Positions 37,301-41,948 of a stretch of 64,000 nucleotides of DNA are shown here, in pieces; the first letter of the stretch is position 1, and each line of letters begins with the position of its first letter. Origin of the DNA: Cladopsammia gracilis (lineage: Eukaryota; Cnidaria; Anthozoa; Scleractinia; Dendrophylliidae). The notes under the pieces were generated by a model. It was not told the origin of the DNA, searched no databases, and saw only the letters and a list, made by a program, of their open reading frames with translations. The translations under genes were made by a program, and so were the position numbers. The DNA lies in the NCBI GenBank assembly GCA_022457155.1, contig JAJGOT010000033.1, positions 1,809,001 to 1,873,000 on the forward strand, given 5' to 3'.

Positions 37301-39745
37301 AAGTAGAACTAATATATTTCCTGTGTATATGATACTTGCAGCGTTGAAGCTAACTTCCGTTCGCTGGTCTACTTTTATGGCATTAAAAATGGAGGAGTGA
37401 AGGAGTGGGATTTTGCCTTTGAGCAATTCCAGAACACAACAGTTGCAAGTGAAAGAAGGAAGATTTTGTATGGTTTGTCTGGTGCCAGTGAACCTTGGAT
37501 CCTGCGCAGGTGGGGCAAATACAGACCCTTTTATATATATGCGATTTTTGATGCGACTTTTGTCGCGTTCTCCAATGCAACTTTGGTCGCAAGTGTTAAC
37601 AAGCGGCAATTTCCTGTGCGATTCGGGTACGACATTTGTTTTGATTTGCTGTGATCTACCAAAAATCGCCGCCAAGTTGCATCACTATATTAGGAAGCAG
37701 GGAAGGGCAATAATATGCTAAAATTAAACTGTAGTCGAACCTTTCTACAACAGCCACGTTAAGACATAATTTTCCGGCCGTTGTAGGGTCGTTATGGGGA
37801 GGCTCTCTGTAAGAGAATTTGAGTGAATGAATAAGAACCGGGACAAGACAACATGAACGTTATAGAGATGTGGCGGTCATGGGAAGGTGGTCGTTTTTTC
37901 GCAGACACAAAATGCTTCTAGAACATCGGAACCATTATTCTTGAGTTTTAACTGATGTAAATATGCCTTTTGACTTTTAAAAGTAACACTTATTTATTCG
38001 TTTTAGATACCTGCAATATGCTATTGATCCCACAAAGATTAAATCGCAGGACACTTCAAGAGTAATAGCGTACGTGGCATATAACCCTCTAGGCCGGCAA
38101 CTAGCATGGCAGTTTTTAAAACTTAACTGGGACTTAATGATGAAGAAGTAAGTATTTATTACTGTAACAGAGGCAATGTTTGCATTCATTTTACATCACT
38201 GGAAAAAAAATCCCACTTCTGACACCATGTTGTGTGCGCCGTACACAACGCAGCCATGTTGGCAAGATGAATATGCTTAGTGATATACATAACAAGTACT
38301 ACATCACTATGCCTCCACACTTTAACGTCATAAATTATATCTCAATATGAAATGTTCAAAAAAATGCGCGCGATATTATCGGTCAGTTAGAGCTCATTAT
38401 TTAAGAAATAGAAAACGCCTCCCGTGTTTCTTTAGAGTTTATATGGTAACACGAGTGGAAGTTTGGGGGAACGAGAAAAGCGGCTCCTGTTTCCACAGCT
38501 ATTTCGAGTTCTCCCAAGCGTCCACTTCCATAACTTATGGTAACACGGAAAGAACGTTCGACCACACAAATGTAGATAGGTTAACCAAAGCAGCGGAACT
38601 CCCACGTTTAATTTTCACGCTTTTTTCATTTCGTACACTTTTTTTCGTTATTTTGATTATTCTTTAGGTTTGGTGGAGGATTCTTTGCCATCAGAAATGT
38701 GATTTCCGGCGTGACAGGCGGATTCGCTACGGAATTTGAATACCAAGATGTAAGTTAAGAAGGCAGCGAGCTTACGTTTTACACTTATTTTTATTTATTT
38801 TTATTTTTAACAGGGATATAACGAACTTTTTTATATCCTACATATTTTCTCTGCCTATTATTTCTGAGAGTTCCAGGAATTGAGTCTAAATTAGCCCTAT
38901 TCAGCCTGGGCTTTTTTTGAGTTTCTGAGCCTGGGGGAATGTGCCCCGCTCGTAACTTCAAGAACATTAAGGCTATGACAATGAAACCTAGAGGGTACAT
39001 AGTATATCCGAAAATGTCTCCTTTTCGGTCCGCACAATGGAGCGATGACGTCATGACGTAGTTATTGGGTAATTAGTTATACGGCCGCCATCTTGGATCC
39101 GCCATCTTGGATTTCTGAAATTTTTTAAAACCTCTTAAAAACCATCCAAATTCACTCAAAATTAATCAAAACCAATAAATAAACGCTAAATAATAAGGTA
39201 TAAATATGCAAATTTCAAAAAACATGGCTGTCAAAATCTTGTTGCCATGGAAACATCAAGTCACGTGATCAAAAAATTGTCGTATCAGATTGTTGCCAGA
39301 TAAATTTTAGGAAAAGTCACAAAGGTTGATGGCGTTTGAATACATATTAAAGAAGTTAAGAATGTTCAAACTTAGCGCGGGCACTTTGTGCCCCCCCCCC
39401 CCCCCCCCCCCACTGCCCAGGCCGCCAGTATCTTAATCTCCTGTAACCGAGGTAGGACCAGGCCGCCATTATTTTACGTGGAACAAATACAACAGTTACT
39501 GATGATTGCCAGTATTAGACTGAAATAATTTCTGAAATGCGTATTTAACACTCGACACATTTTTACTTTTTCTTTGCTAGTTGAAGGACTTTAACGAAAA
39601 GCACGCTGCTGGTTCAGGAGCCCGAGCTCAACAACAGGCTGAAGAGAGAGTGTTGGCAAACATTCAATGGCGAAAACAACATGAACAAGACATCGGGAAC
39701 TGGTTGAAGGATTTCCTTGTAGCTAATAACATACCACTTAACTAA
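854..39745 (+). CDS. Gene 1: M1 zinc aminopeptidase (aminopeptidase N-like), complete, 21 coding exons
   Basis: Predicted to remove N-terminal amino acids from peptides at the cell surface as a type II membrane ectoenzyme. Coding exons: 854-1010 (or alternative 2043-2199), 7314-7595, 8389-8569, 9700-9970, 12770-12890, 15217-15371, 16294-16407, 17974-18108, 18736-18801, 19508-19573, 25982-26163, 26945-27027, 28432-28556, 29141-29196, 32883-33033, 33614-33687, 36509-36619, 37342-37509, 38007-38147, 38668-38749, 39581-39745. All junctions are GT-AG, phases are consistent and the total is 2886 nt (961 residues), close to the usual length of about 960. Order: short cytoplasmic tail, membrane helix at about residues 21-43, Ser/Thr/Pro-rich stalk, N-terminal beta domain, catalytic domain with GAMEN (348-352), HELAH (384-388), third zinc ligand Glu407 and transition-state Tyr470, then the C-terminal helical domain. 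Substrate preference (neutral versus acidic residues) cannot be decided from sequence alone. Confidence 0.93.
1210..1718. mobile_element. MITE built from ATCGAA-rich terminal repeats
   Basis: Starts CCCGGCGTAGTCAATCGA and ends in inverted ATCGAA-rich sequence (TCGAACGATTGACT). Both subterminal regions are tandem-like runs of AATCGAAC. The core holds a short + strand reading frame from 1337 ([20 protein letters not shown]) that resembles the first helix of Myb/SANT-like DNA-binding proteins linked to some DNA transposons, but it breaks after about 30 codons. The outer motif CCCGGCGTAG is shared with the element at 3771-6349. Confidence 0.7.
1985..2645 (+). repeat. Tandem duplication unit, copy B (holds first exon B)
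   Basis: Second copy of the leader, first exon and intron block, uninterrupted. It keeps the 120 or so bases lost from copy A. A CAT-rich run (2561-2579) and a G-run near 2613-2630 mark its 3' part. Confidence 0.8.
2043..2199 (+). CDS. Gene 1 first exon, copy B (alternative membrane anchor)
   Basis: Encodes 52 residues beginning [10 protein letters not shown], differing from copy A at about eight positions, with the hydrophobic helix intact. The length (157 nt), phase 1 and donor GTAATC match copy A. Of the two it lies closer to exon 2. Its preserved frame suggests it is functional. Confidence 0.85.
2721..3200. repeat. Local direct duplications with C-runs
   Basis: A block beginning GTCAGCATATGTTTTTGG occurs at about 2728 and 2820. 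Each leads into GCTGAAAGGTATCAGG and GATATAAAC, followed by a C-run and CACAG (about 2783-2803 and 3176-3195). The second copy is split by the MITE at 2866-3108. Confidence 0.75.
2866..3108. mobile_element. 243 bp MITE with 3 bp CAG target duplication
   Basis: Terminal inverted repeats of about 45 bp start GCGTGCGTTTCTCGAA and end TTCGAGAAACGCACGC. The flanks are CAG at 2863-2865 and CAG at 3109-3111. The neighbouring duplicate at 2763-2775 reads TATCAGGATATAAAC without the insertion, which gives an empty site and fixes both ends. Confidence 0.88.
3112..3770. other. Intron 1 of gene 1, unassigned stretch
   Basis: Apart from the C-run at about 3181-3195, no gene, RNA or repeat was recognised here. 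Confidence 0.5.
3916..4004. repeat. Palindrome with about 40 bp arms
   Basis: GTTATTGACCAGGAGCG at the left pairs with the inverse ending TGGTCAATAAC at the right. The arms carry GGGGATATGTGATATATTCC and its complement. A related GTGATATATTCCCCTG lies at 4783-4798, so this is probably one end of an element nested in 3916-4850. Confidence 0.8.
4590..4680. repeat. Short tandem array, unit about 16 bp (GAGGGGAATATGTT)
   Basis: Five imperfect units of GAGGGGAATATGTT in a row. The same word forms the arms of the palindrome at 3916-4004, so both belong to the same nested element. Confidence 0.75.
5110..5548 (-). mobile_element. tRNA-derived SINE with conserved central domain (Nin-DC-like)
   Basis: Read on the minus strand, the head (5548-5475) is tRNA-like: an A-box-like TTAGCTCAGTGGTAGAG, then GGTTCAAACC as B box. 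The body contains GGACGTTAAAGATCCCAC and a CGGATAAGGACG word, typical of the deeply conserved SINE core I recall as Nin-DC. The 3' boundary is uncertain. It interrupts the composite element 3771-6349. Confidence 0.7.
5725..6156 (-). pseudogene. Decayed ORF with PHD-finger-like remnant
   Basis: A minus-strand frame of 143 codons includes [17 protein letters not shown], like the Cys/His core of a PHD finger. The expected final Cys pair appears only in another frame just downstream (FLCECHSD), so a frameshift has broken it. It lies inside the inverted-repeat element 3771-6349 and may be captured or transposon-encoded. The family assignment is tentative. Confidence 0.4.
6597..6835. repeat. Tandem hairpin repeats, unit about 48 bp
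   Basis: Three units each contain an inverted pair GATACAACTC / GAGTGGTTGTATC separated by TAATTTACATTCCA. The block is flanked by AGGCCGATACAA at 6597 and again at 6820. It is probably a MITE with amplified inner hairpins. Confidence 0.75.
6850..7313. other. End of intron 1 of gene 1
   Basis: No gene or repeat was recognised. The acceptor CTTCTTGCAG ends at 7313. Confidence 0.5.
7314..7595 (+). CDS. Gene 1 exon 2: stalk and start of N-terminal domain
   Basis: Encodes a Ser/Thr/Pro-rich stalk ([11 protein letters not shown]) followed by [17 protein letters not shown], the standard opening of the M1 N-terminal beta domain. Phase 1 in and phase 1 out. Its first half is almost identical at the DNA level to exon 2 of gene 2 (54549-54830), also 282 nt. 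Confidence 0.92.
7781..7925 (-). repeat. Diverged inverted relative of the 80 bp satellite, with 23 bp sub-repeats
   Basis: Positions 7781-7865 are four imperfect 23 bp units of CCCAATAAGGAATGCACAGGG. Positions 7842-7925 then match the reverse complement of one satellite unit found at 10885-12525 (CAGGGCACCC, GAAAACGC, TGGAATGGC, CGTGCCTTT in the same order). It is a separate, older and inverted relative in another intron of the same gene. Confidence 0.72.
7926..8388. other. Intron 2 remainder
   Basis: No gene or further repeat was recognised. Confidence 0.45.
8389..8569 (+). CDS. Gene 1 exon 3: N-terminal beta domain
   Basis: Encodes [18 protein letters not shown] through [17 protein letters not shown]. 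The YKSTY segment is the M1 hallmark just before the [12 protein letters not shown] motif of the next exon. Phase 1 in, phase 2 out, donor GTAAGT. Confidence 0.92.
8847..9120. mobile_element. MITE with about 58 bp terminal inverted repeats
   Basis: The left end TACAACTGTTTCGAGAAAGG pairs with the right end CCTTTTTCGAAACAGCTGTA. The arms continue through GTTGTCGGAA and GTGCACGCGACAATCC. Total 274 bp in intron 3. Confidence 0.82.
9190..9497 (+). repeat. Dispersed repeat, uninterrupted copy
   Basis: About 300 bp running from ACTAGCGTTCTATCACGAATG to GAGCTCACAATCTAATTG. An inverted copy lies at 62812-63835 in gene 2, split there by a LINE. The inner GATAGCCAGTTGAT / ATCAACTATC is a small hairpin. 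Confidence 0.8.
9700..9970 (+). CDS. Gene 1 exon 4: [12 protein letters not shown] block
   Basis: Encodes [20 protein letters not shown], among the most conserved M1 blocks, through to [12 protein letters not shown]. Phase 2 in, phase 0 out. Same length (271 nt) as its counterpart at 57267-57537. Confidence 0.94.
9971..10656. other. Intron 4, first part
   Basis: A 55 bp segment with AACAGCTTTTGTTTTCGAA occurs twice (about 10438 and 10486). Nothing else was recognised. Confidence 0.5.
10657..10809. mobile_element. 153 bp palindromic MITE
   Basis: The ends TAGACCTTTATCACG and CGTGATAAAGGCCTA are inverted. An inner hairpin pairs GCCCGTCCAGCCTCG with CGAGGTTGGGCGGGC. Confidence 0.8.
10885..12525 (+). 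repeat. 80 bp satellite array, about 20 units
   Basis: Units recur every 80 bases (79 twice, after 11052 and 11531), each holding AAGGCCATTCCAAGCG, CTCGTTGGGTGCCCTG and AAAGGCACCATAATGATATG. The variant words AAGCGTTTTCC, AAACGTTTTCC and AAGCGTTTGAC alternate along the array, suggesting higher-order units. The first units (10885-11130) are the most divergent. Open frames on the minus strand are by-products of the repeat. Confidence 0.96.
12770..12890 (+). CDS. Gene 1 exon 5
   Basis: Encodes 40 residues, [18 protein letters not shown] through [11 protein letters not shown], which in M1 enzymes leads directly to the GAMEN strand. Phase 0 in, phase 1 out. Counterpart 58360-58480, also 121 nt. 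Confidence 0.93.
12993..13262 (+). mobile_element. tRNA-Ser-derived SINE
   Basis: The head GTGGTCGAGTGGTTCGGGCG and the stem-loop CCGGACTTGAAATCCGG give a TGA anticodon loop, followed by the B box GGGTTCAAGTCCCG. A non-tRNA body follows (GAGTTCAACTCCTTGGCCA) and a TTTATTTATT-rich tail. A second copy with the same body is at 57004-57165. Confidence 0.8.
13458..13642. mobile_element. 185 bp MITE with GTTCTATTGGGAA ends
   Basis: The terminal repeats GTTCTATTGGGAA and TTCCCAATAGAAC are inverted. Inside are repeated GGTTGAAATGGTT words and an inner hairpin TTTCAACCAGCTC / GACCTGGTTGAAA. Confidence 0.8.
13688..13712 (+). mobile_element. Solo end of a TTAACCCTCGGACG element
   Basis: TTAACCCTCGGACGTACACG matches the left terminus of the element at 56344-56856. 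No partner end was found nearby. Confidence 0.5.
14366..15112 (+). mobile_element. 5'-truncated non-LTR retrotransposon (LINE), reverse transcriptase C-terminus
   Basis: Encodes the C-terminal part of a LINE reverse transcriptase: [20 protein letters not shown] followed by VQRR, to a stop at 14777-14779. The 3' UTR has a stem (GGTCCGCCTAGA / TCTAGGACTCTTTTGCGGACC), TA runs (14941-14992, 15011-15047) and an ATAA-repeat tail at 15090-15114. The truncated 5' end and the tail fit target-primed insertion. Jockey/CR1-like by look; the exact clade is not resolved. Confidence 0.85.
14941..15047. repeat. (TA)n microsatellites
   Basis: Two TA runs of about 52 and 37 bases are separated by a short unique spacer, inside the LINE 3' UTR. 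Confidence 0.95.
15217..15371 (+). CDS. Gene 1 exon 6: GAMEN and HELAH catalytic motifs
   Basis: Encodes [17 protein letters not shown] and ends [14 protein letters not shown] (348-352) positions the substrate N-terminus. His384 and His388 bind zinc and Glu385 is the general base. The exon ends right after HELAHQ in phase 0, so the third ligand is in the next exon. Confidence 0.96.
15656..16123. repeat. (TTATTC)n, (TTC)n and (TTA)n compound microsatellite
   Basis: About 59 perfect TTATTC units (15656-16012) pass directly into about 26 TTC units and then about 12 TTA units. Open frames reading FLFLF, NKNK or RIRI across it are low-complexity artefacts. It ends 170 bases before exon 7. Confidence 0.97.
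16294..16407 (+). CDS. Gene 1 exon 7: third zinc ligand
   Basis: Encodes [20 protein letters not shown] and on to WKM. Glu407 in NEGFA is the third zinc ligand, exactly 19 residues after His388. Phase 0 both sides, 114 nt as in gene 2. Confidence 0.95.
16501..17045. mobile_element. Nested MITEs with a tRNA-like core
   Basis: Outer ends: GTGTTTTCACTCCGCACGTG with GGCGGCCATATTGG, and its rough inverse near 17000-17045 (CCAATATGGCCGCCGTGAC). Inner palindrome: GGATACTCCAAAATCAG (about 16570) with its inverse near 16875. Between the inner arms, 16690-16775 has a tRNA-like segment (GGTACAGTGGTACGG, then B box GGTTCAATCC). The outer ends resemble the element at 61759-62313. Confidence 0.6.
17046..17837. 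other. Intron 7 remainder
   Basis: No gene or clear repeat was recognised. Confidence 0.45.
17838..17907. repeat. (TAA)n microsatellite
   Basis: About 23 perfect units, 66 bases before exon 8. Confidence 0.95.
17974..18108 (+). CDS. Gene 1 exon 8: catalytic tyrosine
   Basis: Encodes [27 protein letters not shown] and [13 protein letters not shown]. Tyr470 in SYNK corresponds to the transition-state tyrosine of M1 enzymes (human APN Tyr477). The 3' two thirds is nearly identical in DNA to gene 2 exon 8. Phase 0 both sides. Confidence 0.95.
18109..18735. other. Intron 8 of gene 1
   Basis: Contains an interrupted G-run at about 18292-18313. No gene or transposon was recognised. Confidence 0.5.
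18736..18801 (+). CDS. Gene 1 exon 9
   Basis: Encodes [20 protein letters not shown] and two more residues, continuing the conserved SY(N/S)KG-S stretch after the catalytic Tyr. 66 nt, phase 0 both sides, donor GTGAGT. Confidence 0.92.
18802..19507. other. Intron 9 of gene 1
   Basis: ACCGCGGTCAA near 19027 and TTGACCGCGGT near 19375 form a weak inverted pair, perhaps an eroded MITE (about 19012-19405). Nothing else was recognised. Confidence 0.4.
19508..19573 (+). CDS. Gene 1 exon 10
   Basis: Encodes [20 protein letters not shown] and QE, the conserved YLxxxxxxNAxTxDLW segment at the end of the catalytic domain. 66 nt, phase 0 both sides. The next exon is 6.4 kb away because of the large foldback elements. 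Confidence 0.93.
20925..21113 (+). repeat. 10 bp tandem array in left foldback arm
   Basis: About 19 copies of GAGCAACTCG/GAGCAACTTA. Confidence 0.92.
21399..21508. repeat. Foldback centre: (GGA)n facing (TCC)n
   Basis: About 20 GGA units, a 25-base spacer reading CAATACAATTGTGG..., then about 7 TCC units. Confidence 0.9.
21822..22073 (-). repeat. 10 bp tandem array in right foldback arm
   Basis: About 25 copies of the same decamer in inverse orientation, six or so more than in the left arm. Confidence 0.92.
23695..23840 (-). repeat. SINE body fragment, inverse of 46110-46245
   Basis: Reverse complement shares TTGTTGTGTTGTTTGTTCTA, TCTCAGCAAATCAGAGAAG and CCTTG with the body of the tRNA-derived repeat at 46025-46280. 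Confidence 0.75.
23951..25675. mobile_element. Nested palindrome: inverted GGCCGTTTACAC MITEs around a TTAA foldback
   Basis: The left copy (23951-24303) and the right copy (25216-25675) share, inverted, GGACCCGTCAAGAAAGGAGT, CTATRCGTACCATG and TCTTTTGGGATTGGT. Each also has an inner hairpin (GGTTTTGGGGTCATAG / GGCCCCAAAACC). Between them lies the TTAA foldback at 24329-25216. Confidence 0.82.
24329..25216. mobile_element. 888 bp foldback with TTAA ends
   Basis: Left end TTAAGGTAGCTCCAAGTA, right end TACTTGAAGCCACCTTAA. Arms of about 330-400 bp, roughly 85-90 percent alike, share TTGAATGCGCTTATACATAA and CATAGCAACGGT. The terminal motif TTAAGGTGGCTC is shared with 15162, 42359-44478 and 48370. 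Confidence 0.85.
25982..26163 (+). CDS. Gene 1 exon 11
   Basis: Encodes [20 protein letters not shown] then [14 protein letters not shown] and [29 protein letters not shown] is an M1 signature between the catalytic and C-terminal domains. The acceptor is a weak TTTGAAG at 25981, chosen because it keeps the frame and alignment. Phase 0 in, phase 2 out. Confidence 0.88.
26164..26944. other. Intron 11 of gene 1
   Basis: A short TAA run at 26177-26190 and T-rich stretches only. No gene or transposon was recognised. Confidence 0.5.
26945..27027 (+). CDS. Gene 1 exon 12
   Basis: Encodes [14 protein letters not shown] and on to PLNKTS, the beta-sandwich domain strand YKWxVPxTY. Phase 2 in, phase 1 out, donor GTAGGA. 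Confidence 0.9.
27238..27376. mobile_element. Palindromic MITE
   Basis: Arms begin TATTGGATGAGGTTGAGCAT with GATAGCGATAATTATC. The centre is a second hairpin, GTTATCTGCCGAAGCC / GGCTGAGGCGGATAAC. Confidence 0.8.
27432..27512. repeat. 40 bp direct repeat, two copies
   Basis: CTTCTGCATGCATAAAAC through GTAGGTATGACGT occurs twice in a row with one difference. Confidence 0.92.
27813..28267. mobile_element. Palindromic MITE carrying a nested MITE
   Basis: The outer ends ATAAAATACTCAAGGAAA with GCGCGCGCTATGATTGG are inverted at 28225-28267. The nested element 27930-28210 has ends TTGGTTCCCACTAGCGACG / CGTCGCTAGTGGGAACCAA and an interior of GATTCCG/CGGAATC-like words. Confidence 0.85.
28286..28411. 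mobile_element. Palindromic MITE ending 20 bases before a splice acceptor
   Basis: The inverted arms contain GCGCCGAGTGCATTG and AGCACGCGGGAATTTT with their complements. The right end at 28411 leaves only TTGGTTGCCTTTTGTTTTAG before exon 13, so the element occupies the usual branch-point region. Confidence 0.82.
28432..28556 (+). CDS. Gene 1 exon 13: FYRVNY motif
   Basis: Encodes [14 protein letters not shown] and [22 protein letters not shown] is the conserved start of the C-terminal helical domain. Phase 1 in, phase 0 out, donor GTCAGT. Confidence 0.93.
28557..29140. other. Intron 13 of gene 1
   Basis: No gene or repeat was recognised. Confidence 0.45.
29141..29196 (+). CDS. Gene 1 exon 14
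   Basis: Encodes [19 protein letters not shown]. RAxLIDDAFxLAR is a hallmark of the M1 C-terminal (ERAP1_C type) domain. 56 nt, phase 0 in, phase 2 out. Confidence 0.93.
29434..29623. mobile_element. 190 bp MITE, AATAGGCCATTTGCACGATG ends
   Basis: The inverse at the right end reads CATCGTGCAAATGGCCTATT. The arms extend over TGACGTCAT and ACTACAACTACCAGAAT. It is a compact, well-preserved element. Confidence 0.9.
29884..30602. mobile_element. 719 bp MITE with GTTACAGTGTACC ends
   Basis: Short terminal repeats GTTACAGTGTACCT / AGGTACACTGTAAC. The interior is AT-rich without a supported ORF. It directly abuts the hAT-like element at 30610. Confidence 0.7.
30947..31533. mobile_element. piggyBac-like MITE, TTAACCCTATTCGGCCTGG ends
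   Basis: Flanked by TTAA at 30947-30950 and 31530-31533, with inverted CCCTATTCGGCCTGG. It carries a G-run near the left end and a C-run near the right end. Relatives: 38891-39425 and 60663-61616. TTAA plus CCCT ends fit piggyBac. Confidence 0.85.
31813..32110 (-). pseudogene. hAT transposase fragment
   Basis: Encodes [19 protein letters not shown], then [18 protein letters not shown] and [20 protein letters not shown]. The R(R/C)xxRQxxRxN...YYxRxxxxPFLDHLI pattern is characteristic of THAP12-like hAT transposases. Only an internal segment remains. A further minus-strand piece (about 31625-31735, [16 protein letters not shown]) may be the next coding segment. Not a host gene. Confidence 0.72.
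32258..32882. other. Intron 14 remainder
   Basis: No gene or repeat was recognised. Confidence 0.45.
32883..33033 (+). CDS. Gene 1 exon 15
   Basis: Encodes [16 protein letters not shown] then [14 protein letters not shown]. The EYVPW motif is conserved in the C-terminal domain of M1 enzymes. Phase 2 in, phase 0 out. Confidence 0.93.
33310..33459. repeat. (GATT)n and (AAT)n microsatellites
   Basis: TTGATTGATTAATTGA-type repeats (33310-33390) grade into GGATGGAT, followed by about 14 AAT units (33416-33459). Confidence 0.93.
33614..33687 (+). CDS. Gene 1 exon 16
   Basis: Encodes [20 protein letters not shown] then SHLE. KLG(W/F) is typical of the family. 74 nt, phase 0 in, phase 2 out. Confidence 0.9.
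33838..34255. mobile_element. MITE with GCGATTTTTTGCTTGCAC ends
   Basis: The left end pairs with GTGCAAGCAAAAAATCGC at 34237-34254. The interior is rich in GTGGCTACACG and CGATTTT words. Directly followed by a (TTA)n run at 34265-34308. A related, eroded piece lies at 37537-37680. Confidence 0.78.
35091..35787. mobile_element. Harbinger-like MITE, GGCCCCGTCCACACG ends, TTA target duplication
   Basis: Long inverted repeats (about 60 bp) start GGCCCCGTCCACACGTATCC and carry AATCCGCAACTTTTTTGTTG. The flanks are TTA at 35091-35093 and 35785-35787, the 3 bp TWA class typical of PIF/Harbinger. It contains a hydrophobic + strand frame from 35524 ([19 protein letters not shown]), origin unknown. Confidence 0.82.
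35788..36090. other. T-poor A/C-rich tract
   Basis: About 250 bases very poor in T (words such as CCAAAACC, GGGACCGCAAAACCCGG), open on the + strand as a Lys/Asn/Pro/Gln-rich peptide to 36015. No family recognised. The composition differs sharply from the AT-rich surroundings. Confidence 0.5.
36191..36364. mobile_element. Palindromic MITE, about 80 bp arms
   Basis: The arms hold AGTTTAACGCTGTAAAAAG and AGTGTTAAAAATGAA with complements. The centre is the hairpin GGCAATGCTGCC ... GGCAGCATTGCC. Confidence 0.85.
36509..36619 (+). CDS. Gene 1 exon 17
   Basis: Encodes [20 protein letters not shown] then [12 protein letters not shown]. The paired Cys of CGxGxxxC is a conserved C-terminal domain feature of vertebrate and invertebrate APNs. 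Phase 2 both sides. Confidence 0.92.
36620..37341. other. Intron 17 of gene 1
   Basis: No gene or repeat was recognised. Confidence 0.45.
37342..37509 (+). CDS. Gene 1 exon 18
   Basis: Encodes [18 protein letters not shown] then EWDFAFEQF and [16 protein letters not shown]. The family pattern V-Y-xx-G...W-F...E is visible. Phase 2 both sides. The next 170 bases of intron hold an eroded CGATTTTTG/TCGC-rich MITE piece. Confidence 0.92.
38007..38147 (+). CDS. Gene 1 exon 19
   Basis: Encodes [20 protein letters not shown] then [20 protein letters not shown]. The N-P-x-G-xxLAW-xFxxxNW block is highly conserved in M1 C-terminal domains. Phase 2 both sides. Confidence 0.93.
38148..38667. other. 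Intron 19 of gene 1
   Basis: No gene or repeat was recognised. Open frames here lack any family resemblance. Confidence 0.45.
38668..38749 (+). CDS. Gene 1 exon 20
   Basis: Encodes [20 protein letters not shown] then TEFEYQD. 82 nt, phase 2 in, phase 0 out. Confidence 0.92.
38891..39425. mobile_element. piggyBac-like MITE, right end eroded
   Basis: Same family as 30947-31533: CCCTATTCAGCCTGGGC, GGCTATGACAATGAAACCT and GCCGCCATCTTGGATCC match in order. The left TTAA is mutated to TTAG, and the right end stops after a long C-run and CCCAGGCCG. Confidence 0.82.
39581..39745 (+). CDS. Gene 1 exon 21: C-terminus and stop
   Basis: Encodes [20 protein letters not shown] then [20 protein letters not shown] and [13 protein letters not shown], stop TAA at 39743-39745. 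The V-xxNIxWxxxxxxxIxxWL ending is the typical M1 C-terminus. Confidence 0.95.
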   Translation: MKDFNEKHAAGSGARAQQQAEERVLANIQWRKQHEQDIGNWLKDFLVANNIPLN

Positions 39746-41481
39746 AGGTGTTTTCCATTTGAGGCATTTTCCATTCGACATATTATTGGGTACAACAGCT
39801 AACATAGCTTGTCGATTCTGCCTGTCTAGTCCATTCTTTTTTAACATTTCGTTGCATGTTGATGGCCTATTTTATTACATTGAAATTCTTGCACGTCAAC
39901 GCTTCCTGCGATGGTATACAGTATCACACCACTTCTGGTTAGTGGACTGCTTTTGGGCGTAAATTGTTCAACTGAGATTTTAACTTCCTAAGATGTTTTT
40001 TTTTTTTATTTTTAGTTTGTACCAAATTTTGTGCGTGTTGGTAAAGTGCTCTGATTCGAAGATCGAGTAAGTAGGCATTTCTCACCGTCAGACTTCGTCA
40101 TGCTTGGATCGGACTGGAGAACTGTCAATTGGCAATTCACTGATACATGTGCAGACCACAGGGAATGTTACCAAACTGCTTACTTACCGAACTTCTGTTT
40201 TAATAAAAGGCGCTCACCAGATTTCAATATAACTTTGAAAAGCCAAAAGAAACATTTCTATCAAAGAATGCACACTACAGTTACTGTAGTGCATTGAAAC
40301 TATTAATGGATGGAAATGTATTGCAACTTGAAAAATTTAGCCAGTTCTCCTATTTCTTTGAAAAATCAATAATAAATGGCTGTGGTACGTTCCCCCTTTA
40401 AGAGTAATTTACATCGTCTTTTTAGGTTTAAAGAAAATTTTGTGGATGATTAAAGATACTTCTCAAAGTACAGTTTTGATAAAAAAAATGGCCAAATCTT
40501 CGTGACGTAGCGCGTTTAACCTTCATCGGAAGAATTCTTAACAACTTCACTTGAACTGTGTTGAAAGTGTAACTAATGGAAAATGCCCCATTTTTGCTTA
40601 GAGTGCAGGTTTTATAATTGTTATACTTTTTTAATTGTTTTTTTTTTTGTATTTGGTATTATATTTTTTTACTTTTGTTTCTCTTCTTCATGGTAATTGT
40701 TTTTAGCAATTAATTATAATCAGGAACCCACTTATGGGTTTCTGTTATAATATAAATATATGTTGTAGCTCCATAGTGAAAGAATTACTATTTCTGATAT
40801 CCTTATTTTGTCGGTGGTCACAGAATTTTTTTTTCTAGTTATTTTGGCGAATTGTCCACATTTAAATTTGCTCGGTTCGAGATCACGCGAGGCCTCCGTA
40901 GATTGCAAATCTACCATTCACAACCATCACTAATATCCAGATACTATCGGTCGGACATCCCAAAGTCAAGCTATTGTGATCCATATATGGCGCAATTTTA
41001 TGGTATTGTATTAGCTCTTTTCTATTTTCAGAGATAAAGCAGTCAACCATTTGTAAGAGTGCATTTTTGTGTAACAACAAAATGTTACGCTAGGAACTTT
41101 TCGATAATCATCACTAGCATTCGCACTGTAACGCTTGCTAACTTATGCATAATCATTAAAACTACTTCTGTTTTGTGCAATTATTCTGATTTTGTTCTAC
41201 TGCTGTTGGAACTCTTGGAACTCTTGGAACACTTTCGAAATAACTCTGCAATTTTACGCATTCCCTCTCCCCCCTCCCCCTAGTCCAATGTTGACCTCAC
41301 GGGTACAAAATTGTTTTCACGGCAATCAAAATTGCTGTGGGGAGTGGGGAAAAGGACTAAAATAGCATGTGATAACACATTCAGAAGCATGCTGAATAGT
41401 AAATTAATAATATATTAGGGAAGCGTATTTTTGCGTGCAATTTCAGTGAGTGTCCCAAGTAGTATTGGTCAGGGTTGTAGA
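39746..41481. other. 3' UTR of gene 1 and intergenic region
   Basis: AATAAA signals occur at 40202-40207 and 40371-40376, so the transcript probably ends within a few hundred bases of the stop. A tight stem-loop (TGCACACTACAGT / ACTGTAGTGCA) is at about 40270-40294. No gene was recognised up to gene 2. Confidence 0.5.
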
Positions 41482-41549
41482 TTCGGCGAGTTATCGTTAT
41501 TTCGGTGTTCCACTGCTAAAGAACACCGAAATAACGATAACTCGCCGAA
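41482..41549. repeat. Perfect 29 bp inverted repeat with 10 base loop
   Basis: The left arm starts TTCGGCGAGTTATCG and ends GGTGTTC. Its exact complement follows after CACTGCTAAA. It lies 400 bases upstream of the first ATG of gene 2. It could be a small MITE core or a regulatory palindrome. Confidence 0.9.
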
Positions 41550-41948
41550 ATCGCGTTAAATCGCCCCGAGGAGCAGGCAAATAACAAAGAATACAACACA
41601 GCAACAGGGTAAGTCAATTTTATTCACATAACATTCGAATTTTTAAGTTTTGAAGCAAAACTGTTGCGTTCCCATACAAACCTTTATAAATCGAATCTTT
41701 GTAACACAATACTGCTCATAAAGCAAGATCACGTCGCGGTTATCTGATAGTGAGCTTGGGCCGCCTGTGGTGTTTCCACATTATGCCAAAAATCGATAAG
41801 GGCCTATAGTGCCTTTTTTTTACAAACAGTTCTGACACATGTAAATGAGATGGACCAAAGCGGCGCAATGCTCCAGAGTCGATCCGACGCCAGTCGACTG
41901 CTTTGTTGAAAAGTTCGGCTTCCATTAAATTTTGTTTTTACATCGATT

